64,000 nucleotides of DNA from JBGTIS01 sp041745535 (GCA_041745535.1 JBGTIS010000389.1:1-64000); one strand, 5' to 3'; positions 28,756-38,669 are shown, counted from the stretch's first letter. Program-made: numbers and translations. The notes: generated by a model from the letters alone, not told the origin.

Positions 28756-29564
28756 ATTAAGGTTTGAATAGTTTGCTGTACTTGTTTTTTAACGGCTTCA
28801 TTGAGGTCTTCCTTTTTCAGCAATTCCTCTAATTGGTTCACCGATTTCTTTTCCTGAAGTTTTTCCATGGCTTCTGCCAAAGCAAGCTGCACCAAAGGTG
28901 ACTCCTGGTGGGCAATGGCATTCACCAGTCCTTCTCTTACAGCAGCGTTATCAGCATATTTTAAAAGCGCGTCTAAGGCAGCCAATCGTACATTTACATT
29001 TCCATCACTATTTAAGGTTTTTAACAAAGCATGCGTTACCAGGTCGGTTGCCTGATTAAATTCGTTGGTAAGGTTTACCGCTTTTAACCTCTCGGTTGCC
29101 GAAGGTTGTTCCAGCAAAGTGAGCATCATCAGTTCTCTGGTTTTCCGCACCTCCGTTGATAAGGCAGATAGTTGCTGCTGATAGCGATCTGCCGGGCTCA
29201 TCCAAAATCCAATGGCTATGCCCATTAATAACAGAAAAGCAGCCAATGCCAGTTGCCTGACTGAAATTTCAGTTTGAATCAGTGTATGGATTCTTTCCCA
29301 GAAACTTAGCCCTTTGACAGGCTTTACAGCTTGCGCTTTTTCTTTCTCGAGCAGGGTATAAAACCCATGGCTTAACGCGGCACTGGGTTCGGGTATTGGC
29401 ATGTTTCCCATCAGTTGATACATAGCGGCAAAGCTTTCTACTTCTTCAGGATTGATTAGCCTTTGGGCAACTTTAATATTCCACTCCTCTTTTTCCGCAT
29501 TATTCAAGGAACCCGCCAGATACCCGGCAATCAGTTCCATCACTCTTTCATCTTCCATTTTCAA
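28752..29564 (-). CDS. Membrane anti-sigma factor with extracytoplasmic HEAT repeats
   Basis: A protein of 270 residues. The cytoplasmic N-terminal part (about 1-100) has the layout of an anti-sigma domain, followed by one transmembrane helix at about 104-122 and a helical C-terminus with HEAT-like repeats (about 170-265: VNVRLAALDALLKYADN, PLVQLALAEAMEKL). Sitting between the sigma gene (4-base overlap) and the DUF4097 genes (4-base overlap) makes it the likely sigma inhibitor. The HEAT part would face the periplasm and could bind an envelope partner such as the DUF4097 products; that is inference. Confidence 0.8.
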   Translation of the reverse strand: MKMEDERVMELIAGYLAGSLNNAEKEEWNIKVAQRLINPEEVESFAAMYQLMGNMPIPEPSAALSHGFYTLLEKEKAQAVKPVKGLSFWERIHTLIQTEISVRQLALAAFLLLMGIAIGFWMSPADRYQQQLSALSTEVRKTRELMMLTLLEQPSATERLKAVNLTNEFNQATDLVTHALLKTLNSDGNVNVRLAALDALLKYADNAAVREGLVNAIAHQESPLVQLALAEAMEKLQEKKSVNQLEELLKKEDLNEAVKKQVQQTIQTLI

Positions 29565-30106
29565 TAATTTTCCAGTCGCATAAAAATTTTCCTCAGCTCA
29601 TGTATAGCCCTGTATACCTTCACCTTTACATTGGCTTCCGTACAATCCAGGATATCAGCAATTTCTTTGTATTGCAGCCCCTGGTAACGGCTTAATATGA
29701 GTATTTCTCTTTTTTCCTCGCTTAGATAATCAAGCGCTTTTCGAAGAAGTTTTACATTTTCCTCTTTTGAAAAATCATATTCATTATCTCCTGGCATTCG
29801 TTCCACTTTATCCAGGTTATTTATCATACCCATTTTCCTGTTCTTTTTATAAAAATCAGCCCAAACATTGCGGGCAAGGTGATACATCCAGGTAGTAAAC
29901 TTTCCATCACCCGTAAATGTATGCCGGTATTTTAACATTCGCAGAAATACATTTTGCACCAGATCTTCACTAGTGGATGCATTGGCGCACAAACGGTAAA
30001 AAAAACCGAATAGCACCCTGTTATACCGCTCGAAAAGTAGACCCAGCTTATCTAAATCGCCTGATTTCACTTTAAGCATCAGGGTGTTGTCAGTGGTTGA
30101 ATTCAA
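29561..30106 (-). CDS. ECF RNA polymerase sigma factor
   Basis: A protein of 181 residues. Sigma region 2 is at about 21-90 (LFERYNRVLFGFFYRLC, EDLVQNVFLR) and region 4 at about 125-178 with a helix-turn-helix (QYKEIADILDCTEANVK). It has no region 1.1 or 3, as expected for extracytoplasmic-function sigmas. It heads the operon with its cognate anti-sigma and two DUF4097 genes and probably autoregulates it. The upstream interval shows no normal TAnnTTTG, which fits a promoter recognised by this sigma itself. Confidence 0.93.
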   Translation of the reverse strand: MNSTTDNTLMLKVKSGDLDKLGLLFERYNRVLFGFFYRLCANASTSEDLVQNVFLRMLKYRHTFTGDGKFTTWMYHLARNVWADFYKKNRKMGMINNLDKVERMPGDNEYDFSKEENVKLLRKALDYLSEEKREILILSRYQGLQYKEIADILDCTEANVKVKVYRAIHELRKIFMRLENY

Positions 30107-30427
30107 CGTGCCGGTTGATTAGCTTCTTAATTTTCAAGGGAAACTACACTTTTTGGTAAAGGTTACAAATTGAATATTTTTTTTAACAAAATAATTTTCA
30201 AGAAGATACTCGATGTGCCCAACCTTTGTAATGAAAGATTCAGATTAGAAACTGACTGATAGCGTAAAAGTGTATGAGGAGAGAATCATATATTCATGAA
30301 GATGCCCGCAATCTTTTATTTCTAAAATTAATATAATAATAATTGCTTTGCCGGTGCTTGAGCGGGTGGCTAATAAAAAAAGGTGACTATTAATTAATCA
30401 CCTTTTCGCAAAATTCTTTAAATAAAG
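30107..30427. other. Intergenic region upstream of the ECF sigma gene
   Basis: These 321 bases hold no supported gene. They contain the presumed promoter of the sigma operon on one side and the SpoVR terminator (30375-30406) on the other. The stretch nearest the sigma gene is AT-rich with a T-run around 30177-30184. Confidence 0.5.
30375..30406 (-). terminator. Rho-independent terminator of the PrkA-DUF444-SpoVR operon
   Basis: On the minus strand a 9-bp stem AAAAGGTGA/TCACCTTTT (complements of 30398-30406 and 30378-30386) with an 11-base loop runs into a seven-T tract. It begins about 20 bases after the SpoVR stop codon. Confidence 0.85.
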
Positions 30428-31942
30428 TTAGCACTCGTAAACTTCTTCGTCAACCCCGGCTTTGTTTCTGGAACGCAGGGTTACGGGAAATTCCCACAAA
30501 TGCCTGATCTGCGATAATGTTTCCTCGGCTTCTTCTTCTTCTAACCGAATATTACTCTGCATGTAATGCACCAAATGCAATTTGCTACTTTTATGCAAGT
30601 CTACCCGGTCTACCTGAATATCAGGCACATACGTGGAACGATCGTATTGCCGGCTCAGAAATTCTCTGATTTTTCTATATCCACGTTCATTATGGATTGC
30701 ATTGATTTCATATTCATCATCATCCTCATCGTCGTAAATCGCGAAAAGCTTCATATCACGAATTACTTTTGGCGACAGGTATTGTGCGATAAAGCTATCA
30801 TCCCGGAAGTTTTTCATGGCATACAGGATTTCATCCAGCCAGTTTTTTCCAATCAGGTTAGGAAACCAGATTTTATCTTCCTCTGTTGGATTTTCGCAAA
30901 TGCGCTTAATATCCATGAAAATATTAAACCCGAGTGTATATGGATTTAATCCGGAAAAATACCGGCTGTTGTAGGCAGGCTGAAATGTTACCGCAGTGTG
31001 ACTTTTCAGAAACTCCAGCATAAAGCCATCGCTTAAAAAGCCATCGTCAAACATCTTATTGATAATGTAGTAATGCGTGAAAGTAGCAAACCCCTCATTC
31101 ATCACTTTGGTCATGCCCTGGGGATAAAAATATTGGGCTATTTTTCTGACAATCCGTACTATTTCGCGTTTCCAGACTGGTAAAGTGGGCGCATTTTTCT
31201 CAATAAAGTACAGAATATTCTCTTCGGGCTCTAGTGGAAACTTTACCTTTTTCTTGCTATCAGATTTTCTGTTTTTTTCTTTTGTGGGTAAAGTTTTAAA
31301 AAGTTCGCTATAGTTTTCGGCCCTTACATTGGTTAACCTTTTTAACCGCTCTTTTTCTCTGGTAGGAGAAAGTCTGGGGGGCTTCTTGTATTTGTCTACA
31401 CCATGATTCATCAGAGCATGGCAGGCATCCAGTACGTGCTCTACTTCATCCAGTCCGAATTCATCTTCACATCGTAAAATAAAGTCGCGCGCGAAAACCA
31501 TATAATCGATAATTGAATCGGCAGAAGTCCAATCTTTGAACATGTAGTTGTTGGCGAAAAAAGCATTGTGGCCCTGGCAGGCGTGGGCAATTACCAACAG
31601 CATCATACAAGTGGAATTGTTTTCCATATTGTAGCTGATGCAGGGATTGGAATTAATTACCATTTCGTACGATAGCCCCATCCTTCCTTTGGTGTAACCG
31701 CTTTGGTTCACAATAAAATCTTTTCCAAATCGCCAGTGCGGATACGAGGTAGGCAAGCCAATTAAAGCATAAGCATCGAGCATTTGCTCGGAGGTAACTA
31801 TTTCAATCTGGTTAGGATAAGTATCTAACTTTAAAAATTCTTTTCCATACCAGCTGGTAATCTGGTCGGCAACCTGAAGAGTTTCAAAATCCCAGTTTGG
31901 GTTGCTGAATAATTTTCTGTATTTATCTTTATTGAACTCCAT
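30428..31942 (-). CDS. SpoVR family protein
   Basis: A cytoplasmic protein of 504 residues matching the SpoVR/YcgB family along its whole length, including HACQGHNAFFANNYMF and MNEGFATFTHYYI-type conserved segments. The family was named from spore cortex formation in Bacillus but also occurs in non-sporulating bacteria, where it is encoded with PrkA and DUF444 proteins (yeaG-yeaH-ycgB in enterobacteria) under starvation control. It is the last gene of that operon here, 54 bases after DUF444. The biochemical activity is unknown. Confidence 0.93.
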   Translation of the reverse strand: MEFNKDKYRKLFSNPNWDFETLQVADQITSWYGKEFLKLDTYPNQIEIVTSEQMLDAYALIGLPTSYPHWRFGKDFIVNQSGYTKGRMGLSYEMVINSNPCISYNMENNSTCMMLLVIAHACQGHNAFFANNYMFKDWTSADSIIDYMVFARDFILRCEDEFGLDEVEHVLDACHALMNHGVDKYKKPPRLSPTREKERLKRLTNVRAENYSELFKTLPTKEKNRKSDSKKKVKFPLEPEENILYFIEKNAPTLPVWKREIVRIVRKIAQYFYPQGMTKVMNEGFATFTHYYIINKMFDDGFLSDGFMLEFLKSHTAVTFQPAYNSRYFSGLNPYTLGFNIFMDIKRICENPTEEDKIWFPNLIGKNWLDEILYAMKNFRDDSFIAQYLSPKVIRDMKLFAIYDDEDDDEYEINAIHNERGYRKIREFLSRQYDRSTYVPDIQVDRVDLHKSSKLHLVHYMQSNIRLEEEEAEETLSQIRHLWEFPVTLRSRNKAGVDEEVYEC

Positions 31943-31996
31943 TTCAAATTTCCAATAATTATAATTGAAGCACCTTACATTTATAGTGGCAAAATT

Positions 31997-33271
31997 CTAG
32001 TGGCTTGGGTCATGATCTAACTGCTTTTTGAACAGATCTTTGAATACAGGCCAAATCTGCGTAATATCATTAATAATCCGCATAGAGAAATTACTGTTCT
32101 CAGAAAGCTTTTTATAGGCATACCACAAAAACCCTTCTAATCCTCTGCTCTTAATTTCAATGTAAGCCATGTATTGAATAGCAGGCAAAATTTCCTGTTG
32201 CAAAATTTTACAGCATTCCTCCGCATCACTACTCGACCATACATCACCATCGGAAGCCTGGCAGCAGTAAATATTCCAATGAGAGGGATCGTACCGTTCT
32301 CTGATAATTTTTTGCATAAGCTTTAGCGAGGTAGAAACAATGGTACCTCCACTTTCTCGTGAATTAAAAAATTCTTCTTCATTTACTTCCTTAGCTATCG
32401 TATGGTGCCGAATAAATACCAGATCAACATTTTGGTACTGCTTTGTTAAAAATATATAGAGCAAGGTAAAAAACCTTTTCGCCACATCTTTTTCATGATA
32501 ACCCATAGAAGCCGAAACGTCCATAATACAGAACATAACTGCTGAAGTAGAGGGCACCGGAACATTCTCAAAGTGGTTGTACCGCAAATCAAGCTGTTCA
32601 AAAAACGGAATGGTTTTAATTAACTTTTCAGTTCTTTCAATTTGGCGAGAAATTTCTTCTTTTTTTTCCGTATCGGTTGTTTCAGCTAATTCTGCTTTCA
32701 ACTTTTCCAGCTTCTTTTGATAAGCTCCTTTCAGGGCAATTCTACGGGCTAACGATTGCTGAAAAGAGTTCACCACATTCAACCGGGAAGGATTGCCTTC
32801 TTTAGAAAACCCAGCCCTTTTCTGCTTAAAATTAACGGTACTTTCCAAATACTTTTTAACCATATTTGGCAGGGCCAGGTCATCAAAAAAGTATTTCAGA
32901 AACTCATCGCGGGATAAAATTACGGCAAAGTCATCTTCTGTAATTTCAGGGCTGTTAGAACCTTGTCCACGGCCCGCTCCTCCTCCTTCACCTTCAGGTT
33001 TGGGAACCCGATCGCCCTCGCTAAAGCGATCGTTACCAGGGCGAATAGCGTATTTTCTGCCTGTTTTCGGGTCATTCCTAAAACTTGGCTCTTTAATCCC
33101 ACGAATCGGCACCCTTACCTTACCACCAGAACTGTTTTCTTTGATTGACTCTTTGCTAATGATATCCGGCAGGGCTTTCTTGATCTGATCCTCTACCCTT
33201 TTCAGAAACTTCTGACGATTACTAATGGATTTACCCTTGGAATTTTTTCGCCTGTCTACAATGTTACTCAT
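31997..33271 (-). CDS. DUF444 (YeaH/YhbH) von Willebrand-type protein
   Basis: A protein of 424 residues with a basic, Gly/Ser-rich N-terminus, a coiled region at about 185-220 and a vWA-like domain from about 243. The metal-ion-dependent adhesion motif DVSAS is at 251-255. It belongs to DUF444, obligatorily associated with PrkA kinases. It sits 81 bases downstream of prkA and 54 bases upstream of the SpoVR gene. It probably serves as a partner or adaptor of the kinase; this is inferred from conserved gene order. Confidence 0.93.
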   Translation of the reverse strand: MSNIVDRRKNSKGKSISNRQKFLKRVEDQIKKALPDIISKESIKENSSGGKVRVPIRGIKEPSFRNDPKTGRKYAIRPGNDRFSEGDRVPKPEGEGGGAGRGQGSNSPEITEDDFAVILSRDEFLKYFFDDLALPNMVKKYLESTVNFKQKRAGFSKEGNPSRLNVVNSFQQSLARRIALKGAYQKKLEKLKAELAETTDTEKKEEISRQIERTEKLIKTIPFFEQLDLRYNHFENVPVPSTSAVMFCIMDVSASMGYHEKDVAKRFFTLLYIFLTKQYQNVDLVFIRHHTIAKEVNEEEFFNSRESGGTIVSTSLKLMQKIIRERYDPSHWNIYCCQASDGDVWSSSDAEECCKILQQEILPAIQYMAYIEIKSRGLEGFLWYAYKKLSENSNFSMRIINDITQIWPVFKDLFKKQLDHDPSH

Positions 33272-33352
33272 ATCCTGGTTATCAAACAGTTCAACTACTA
33301 CTACTAAAAATCAACTCACTGGCGGATATTGCTTATTCCTATCCTTATTTTC

Positions 33353-35281
33353 CTAAGACATTGTTTTACGAACCCGCATAAACCAATCAACCAAAATTCG
33401 GATTTGCTTGTAGGTATAACCCCGATCCTGCATTCTACGGGTAAAGTCTTTGTGCTTTTTATCGTCTTCATCGCTGGACTTCGCATTGAATGAAATTACA
33501 GGTAACAAATCTTCGGTATTGGTAAATATTTTCTTTTCTATTACATTTTTAATTTTCTCATAAGAGTCCCACTTAGGGTTTTTACCTCCATGATTGGCCT
33601 TATATCGTAATGTAAAATTGGTTACCTCAGCCCTGAAATCTTTTGGATTGGCGATACCAGCGGGTTTTTCAATTTTTTCAAGTTCCTCATTCAAAACACC
33701 TCTGTCCAGAATTTCACCCGAATCCGGATCACGATAATCGTTATTTTGCAGCCAATAATCGGCATATATTACATATTTCTCAAAAATATTCTGGCCATAG
33801 GTACCATAAGAATCAATATAGGCTTTTTGAATTTCGTCTGCGATAAATTCCGCGTACTTGCTGGCAAGAATAGATTTACTAATGTTCAGATATTTTTCCT
33901 CTGTTTCCGGATCCAGCATTAATTTAATCACTTCCTGTTCCAATACATACAACAGGTGAACCGGATTGGCCGCCAATTCTTCATTATCGAAATTGAATAC
34001 CTTAGAAAGTACTTTAAAAGCAAAGCGGGTTGAAATTCCCGTCATACCTTCGTTAATGCCGGCGTCATCTCTGTATTCCTGAATAGACTTCGCGTTTGGA
34101 TCAGTTTCTTTCAGCGTTTCGCCATTATACACCCTCATCTTTGAAAAAAGACTTGAGTTTTCTGGTGTTTTCAAGCGCGTCATTACTGAAAACTGAGCCA
34201 GTAAATCCAGCGTCATCGGCGCGCAGGGAGCCTCACGCAAAGAGCTTTCTCTGATCAGTTTTTTATAAATATTTACTTCCTCATTTACCCGCAGGCAGTA
34301 AGGAACCTGTACTTTATAGATACGATCCAGAAAAGCCTCATTCTTTTTGTCGTTAGCAAATTTTGCCCATTCCGACTCGTTAGAGTGCGCCAGAATAATT
34401 CCATCAAAAGGAATTGCGCCAATAGGTTCAGTACCTTTATAGTTATTTTCCTGGGTGGCAGTTAATAACGGGTTTAGCACCTTGATAGGCGCTTTGAACA
34501 TTTCAACAAACTCAAGCACACCCTGATTGGCCAAGCACAAACCTCCTGTATACGAATAGGCATCCGGGTCGCTTTGCTGAAAATCGGCCAGCTTCCTAAT
34601 ATCCACTTTGCCTACCAATGTTGAAATATCCTGATTATTTTCGTCGCCAGGTTCTGTTTTGGAAATAGCTACCTGATCCTGAATGGATGGAAATAATTTC
34701 ACTACTTTAAACTTATTCACATCGCCATCGTATTCTCTCAACCGCTTAGATGCCCAGGGGCTCATGCAAATGGGCACATAGCGCGATGGAATTCCATATT
34801 CATCTTCCAATTCATCTTTGTAGTCGGCAAATAAGCCTAACGGGTTTTCAAAAACCGGGCTGACCTGATCATCTGCTTTCAGCACATAAATGGGATTCAC
34901 CTGCATCAGGTGCTTCAACTTTTCCGCGAGTGAACTTTTACCACCACCTACCGGACCCATCAGATATAAAATCTGTTTCTTTTCTTCCAATCCCTGGGCT
35001 GAATACCTAAAATATGACACTATTTGTTCTATCGTATTTTCCATACCATAGAATTCCTTAAAAGCAGGATAAATTTTTATCACCTTATTTGAAAAAATTC
35101 TGCTCAAGCTAGGATCATGCTTGGTATCAATATATTCTGGTTCGCCTATGGCTTCCAAAATCCTTTCTGAAGGCTTGGCATAGGCCATCGGATTTTTCTT
35201 ACATTCTTCTAAATACTCCGCGACTGTCATTTCACTGGCAGAAAAGCTGTAATTAGATTTAATTTTTTCTAGAACACTCAT
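33353..35281 (-). CDS. prkA: PrkA-type AAA+ serine protein kinase
   Basis: A protein of 642 residues with the PrkA AAA N-terminal domain (P-loop GPVGGGKS at about 109-116) and the C-terminal PrkA kinase-like region. E. coli YeaG and Bacillus PrkA are the studied relatives, linked to sustained nitrogen starvation and to sporulation; some work attributes protease activity to PrkA. First gene of the PrkA-DUF444-SpoVR operon, preceded by a long gene-free interval of 705 bases in which regulation could reside. Confidence 0.94.
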   Translation of the reverse strand: MSVLEKIKSNYSFSASEMTVAEYLEECKKNPMAYAKPSERILEAIGEPEYIDTKHDPSLSRIFSNKVIKIYPAFKEFYGMENTIEQIVSYFRYSAQGLEEKKQILYLMGPVGGGKSSLAEKLKHLMQVNPIYVLKADDQVSPVFENPLGLFADYKDELEDEYGIPSRYVPICMSPWASKRLREYDGDVNKFKVVKLFPSIQDQVAISKTEPGDENNQDISTLVGKVDIRKLADFQQSDPDAYSYTGGLCLANQGVLEFVEMFKAPIKVLNPLLTATQENNYKGTEPIGAIPFDGIILAHSNESEWAKFANDKKNEAFLDRIYKVQVPYCLRVNEEVNIYKKLIRESSLREAPCAPMTLDLLAQFSVMTRLKTPENSSLFSKMRVYNGETLKETDPNAKSIQEYRDDAGINEGMTGISTRFAFKVLSKVFNFDNEELAANPVHLLYVLEQEVIKLMLDPETEEKYLNISKSILASKYAEFIADEIQKAYIDSYGTYGQNIFEKYVIYADYWLQNNDYRDPDSGEILDRGVLNEELEKIEKPAGIANPKDFRAEVTNFTLRYKANHGGKNPKWDSYEKIKNVIEKKIFTNTEDLLPVISFNAKSSDEDDKKHKDFTRRMQDRGYTYKQIRILVDWFMRVRKTMS

Positions 35282-35986
35282 ACTATGACAATTTAAGCTC
35301 TTTTAATTATTAGTATTTTAAATTATTTCTCTGTAGAAACAAACCTTTCCTAATTGTAATAATGTTGTTTTGCTGATAATAGTTCACCTAATAGTTCAAT
35401 CATTTCTATTATTATTTAAACGGTGAATTAATTATTATCATATATAGAATCTATTACTGTTATAAAACGAAGCTGATTTTATAATAAGTTCAAAAAATGA
35501 AAAGCAAATATTATTTATATAACTTACAATATTTTTACCAAAAATTTAAAATCCTTACAAAAATTTATATAATCCGAGTAACTCTTTTTATATTTTACTG
35601 ATTTATGTAAGTAATTCTGCTTAAAAAATAAAAATTAATACAACCCTATTTTTAGGGTCATCTTTCTTTAAACAACCTCTAACTGAATTAAAATCAATGG
35701 ATCAGAAAAACACTTTTTTAGGGTTAAAATGCCTCTTTTCGAACCAAGTTATCGCGATTTTTAATTTATTCTGGATAAATGGCCGCACGCGCCTTCCAAA
35801 ACTTTATAGAGAATAAACTTGGGTATAAGGATAGAAATAAAAGTTTTTGAAACTTCTATTTAAAAAGCAAACAAAAAAGTACAAGCAGACAAATAGAAAG
35901 CCAGATTAGCGAAAAATCTTGCTATATATCTTTAATTATAAAAGTATTCACTGCTGATAATTGAATTTGTATGGTAACCAAAATAA
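35282..35986. other. Long AT-rich intergenic region upstream of prkA
   Basis: No gene is supported in 705 bases. Visible structure: a 6-bp hairpin ACCCTA/TAGGGT with a TTTT loop at 35643-35658, a second copy of TTTTTAGGGT at 35715-35724 (first at 35649-35658), and the repeat AAGTTT/AAACTT at 35841-35855. No clean TAnnTTTG was found. The extreme AT content near 35450-35600 is promoter-like. A small RNA or long leader is possible but cannot be shown. Confidence 0.45.
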
Positions 35987-36505
35987 CTAATAGCTTAAAA
36001 CTGACCGCGCTTCATATTCAGATAATTTTTCTTTTCCATTTAAAAAATTTAGCTGAATTAAAAATATTAGTTGTACAACAGTTCCGCCCAATTTTTCTAT
36101 TAATTCGCAGGCTGCTTTAGCGGTTCCACCAGTAGCCAATACATCATCATGCACCAGCACCAGGTCACCTTGGCTAATAGCATCCTTATGGATTTCCAGA
36201 TCATTACTTCCATATTCAAGCGAATAGCTGGTTTTGATAGTAGCAGCAGGCAGTTTTCCAGGCTTACGGATGGGTACCATTCCCACATTCAGCATTTTGG
36301 CAAGGATGCTACCAAAAATAAACCCCCTGGCTTCGATGGCCGCGACTTTATTAATTTTTTTCCCCAGAGTAAGCGCGAAAAGATTTTCCGAGGCCTGGTT
36401 TAATGCCTGGGGATTTGCCAGCAGCGGAGTAATATCTTTAAAAATAATTCCTGGTTGCGGGAAATCAGCAATATCGCGTATATAGGATTTTAGATCTGAA
36501 GGCAT
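35987..36505 (-). CDS. apt: Adenine phosphoribosyltransferase
   Basis: Salvages adenine to AMP with PRPP. I chose the ATG at 36505, giving 172 residues (PSDLKSYIRDIADFPQPG start), the normal APRT length; the frame remains open to 36574. The PRPP loop VLVHDDVLATGGTA and the AIEARGFIFG and RKPGKLP motifs are intact. It is divergent from the small unknown gene at 36649. Confidence 0.95.
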   Translation of the reverse strand: MPSDLKSYIRDIADFPQPGIIFKDITPLLANPQALNQASENLFALTLGKKINKVAAIEARGFIFGSILAKMLNVGMVPIRKPGKLPAATIKTSYSLEYGSNDLEIHKDAISQGDLVLVHDDVLATGGTAKAACELIEKLGGTVVQLIFLIQLNFLNGKEKLSEYEARSVLSY

Positions 36506-36648
36506 AGGTACTAATTTAAATCGCGTTAATACGTAAATTCGTGCTTGGGTAATGTTGAAGTAAAACCTTAACAATTTACAAAAATGAAATTATTTAGCTT
36601 TGGCCGAATATAACTTTATAATTTGGTCATCCAAAAAAATATGAATGC

Positions 36649-37101
36649 ATGCATACAGATAAAACAGCTAAGAATAAAACTATTTACGACAATGCTAAAA
36701 ACCATTTTTTAGGTAACTTTCCGGATTCTCTTCCTATTGAACAAGCTTATGTACACATTGGCATTTTCCTAGGTTGGATTATAGATAATGAACTGTATTC
36801 CGAATATTTTGAAGAAGAAGCCTTTACAGAAATTTACAGGTTCAGAAGAAGAGAAATCAGTTGTACCATATTAAGTGAAATATGGGATGGGTATTTGGGA
36901 TATGAGCTTTTTAGCCATAATGGCAATTTATTTACTTATTACTACTATGGTAGTGGTATTTATAACAAAGATTATCTTTCGGCCCTCGCCAATGATCTTC
37001 CCTCCATTTACCACGTACAAGATACCTGGGATAATTACGAAAAAGTATGCCTCAAGATATCTGAGCGACATGAAGAATGGAAAAAATTAATTGGTAAATA
37101 A
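36649..37101 (+). CDS. Uncharacterised small protein (DUF7832-like)
   Basis: A soluble protein of 150 residues with no signal peptide. It shows aromatic and acidic motifs (YDNAKNHFLGNFPDSLP, AYVHIGIFLGWIIDN, YYYGSGIYNKDY) that resemble a widespread family of small proteins of unknown function, probably DUF7832. Proteins of this kind are often found scattered near toxins or in isolation; here no toxin is adjacent. Function not assigned. Confidence 0.65.
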   Translation: MHTDKTAKNKTIYDNAKNHFLGNFPDSLPIEQAYVHIGIFLGWIIDNELYSEYFEEEAFTEIYRFRRREISCTILSEIWDGYLGYELFSHNGNLFTYYYYGSGIYNKDYLSALANDLPSIYHVQDTWDNYEKVCLKISERHEEWKKLIGK

Positions 37102-37264
37102 ATATTTTCTTTGCTGACTCATCTCACGCTGTTACTTTCTTCCTTAAATTATTTTTAAACAGGCAGGTTTCTCTTACAAAATTTTTAATTATCCGTCTAT
37201 TTTATAATTTTCAAGCTATTCCCATTTTTATTTTACTCCTGTTCATTTTTAAATCAGATTTAAC

Positions 37265-38653
37265 TTGGAACAAATAAATGAAATCTTGGCCCAATTCAGC
37301 AGCCTTGCCTGGGGAACACCCCTTTTGGTACTTTTGTTGGGTGGTGGCGCTTTTTTCATGGTATACTCCAAATTTTTGCCCTTTCGTCACCTGGGCCATG
37401 CTATGAATGTTTTAAGAGGAAAATACGATGATCCGAACGATCCGGGAGAAATCAGTCATTTTGAAGCGCTATCCAGTGCCTTGGCTGCCACAGTAGGTAT
37501 GGGGAACATTGGTGGCGTGGCCGTTGCTATTACCATGGGAGGCCCTGGTGCCTTATTCTGGATGTGGGTGAGTGCTTTTTTTGGCATGGCTACCAAATTT
37601 TTTACCTGTACCCTGGCAGTAATGTACCGGGGAAAAGATAGTGCAGGTAAGTTACAAGGTGGTCCCATGTATGTAATTCAGGAAGGATTGGGTAAGAAAT
37701 GGAAACCCCTGGCCATATTTTTCTGTGTAGCCGGACTCTTTGGTCCGTTGCCCGTTTTTCAGGCTAATCAGCTAACGCAGATATTTGCCGATGTAGTATT
37801 AATTCCAAATGGAGTTATTCAGGAACAGACTTTTTCTTCCAATCTGGTTTCAGGCCTGATTATCACCGCGATTGTTTCGCTGGTAATTTTTGGTGGCATT
37901 CAGAGAATTGGCAGGGTAGCCAGCATGATGGTGCCAGGCATGGTAGTTATATATGTGATTTCTGTGCTGTATATTATTGCCGTTGATTACACAGCCATTC
38001 CCGAGTGTATTTCATTAATTTTTAACGATGCCTTTACAGGTGATGCTGTTTTAGGCGGCGCGGTAGGTGCTATTATTGTAATTGGCGCCAAGCGGGCTGC
38101 CTTTTCCAACGAGGCTGGCATTGGTACAGCCCCGATGGCACATGGAGCTGCCAAAACTGATGAACCTGTACGAGAAGGATTGGTAGCCATGCTGGGGCCT
38201 GCTATAGATACCATCATCGTTTGTAGTATGACCGCTTTTGCCATTCTTATTACGGGTGTTTGGAAAACTTCTGATGCCGATGGAGTAACTTTAACAGTAA
38301 ATGCCTTTAATTCGGCTATTCCTTATAATTTGGGAGGTTATGTATTAGTAATTAGTGTGCTTACGTTTTCTTTGTCTTCTTTATTCACCCTTTCTTATTA
38401 TGGAACCAAGTGTTTCTCTTACCTGGTAGGGGCGCAAAATCAGCATTACTTTAACTACTTTTATGTGTTTTCAATTATCCTCGGATCGGTAGCTTCCATT
38501 ACAGCGGTAATCAACCTGGTTGATGGCATGTATGCGATGATGGCCATTCCTAATATGATTGCGGCACTTGCATTGGCGCCAAAAGTGAAACAGGCGGCCA
38601 GAAGATATTTTACACAAATTGACATGGAAAAAAAGTTTAAAAAAGTGACCTAA
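37265..38653 (+). CDS. Alanine/sodium symporter (AGCS family)
   Basis: Integral membrane transporter of 462 residues with about 10-11 helices. Family hallmarks are visible: GTPLLVLLLGGGAFFMVYS at the start, ALAATVGMGNIGGVA, GPGALFWMWVSAFFGM and FSNEAGIGTAPMAHG. It imports alanine or glycine with sodium. The start is a TTG codon, because an in-frame stop lies 15 bases upstream and the next ATG would cut into the first helix. It converges with the FG-GAP protein gene (16-base gap). Confidence 0.93.
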   Translation: MEQINEILAQFSSLAWGTPLLVLLLGGGAFFMVYSKFLPFRHLGHAMNVLRGKYDDPNDPGEISHFEALSSALAATVGMGNIGGVAVAITMGGPGALFWMWVSAFFGMATKFFTCTLAVMYRGKDSAGKLQGGPMYVIQEGLGKKWKPLAIFFCVAGLFGPLPVFQANQLTQIFADVVLIPNGVIQEQTFSSNLVSGLIITAIVSLVIFGGIQRIGRVASMMVPGMVVIYVISVLYIIAVDYTAIPECISLIFNDAFTGDAVLGGAVGAIIVIGAKRAAFSNEAGIGTAPMAHGAAKTDEPVREGLVAMLGPAIDTIIVCSMTAFAILITGVWKTSDADGVTLTVNAFNSAIPYNLGGYVLVISVLTFSLSSLFTLSYYGTKCFSYLVGAQNQHYFNYFYVFSIILGSVASITAVINLVDGMYAMMAIPNMIAALALAPKVKQAARRYFTQIDMEKKFKKVT

Positions 38654-38669
38654 GGCCAAAGTTGTTAAC

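Noticed and set aside
30428..35281. SpoVR and PrkA as evidence of sporulation
   Set aside because: Both families occur in non-sporulating bacteria; no spore genes are present.
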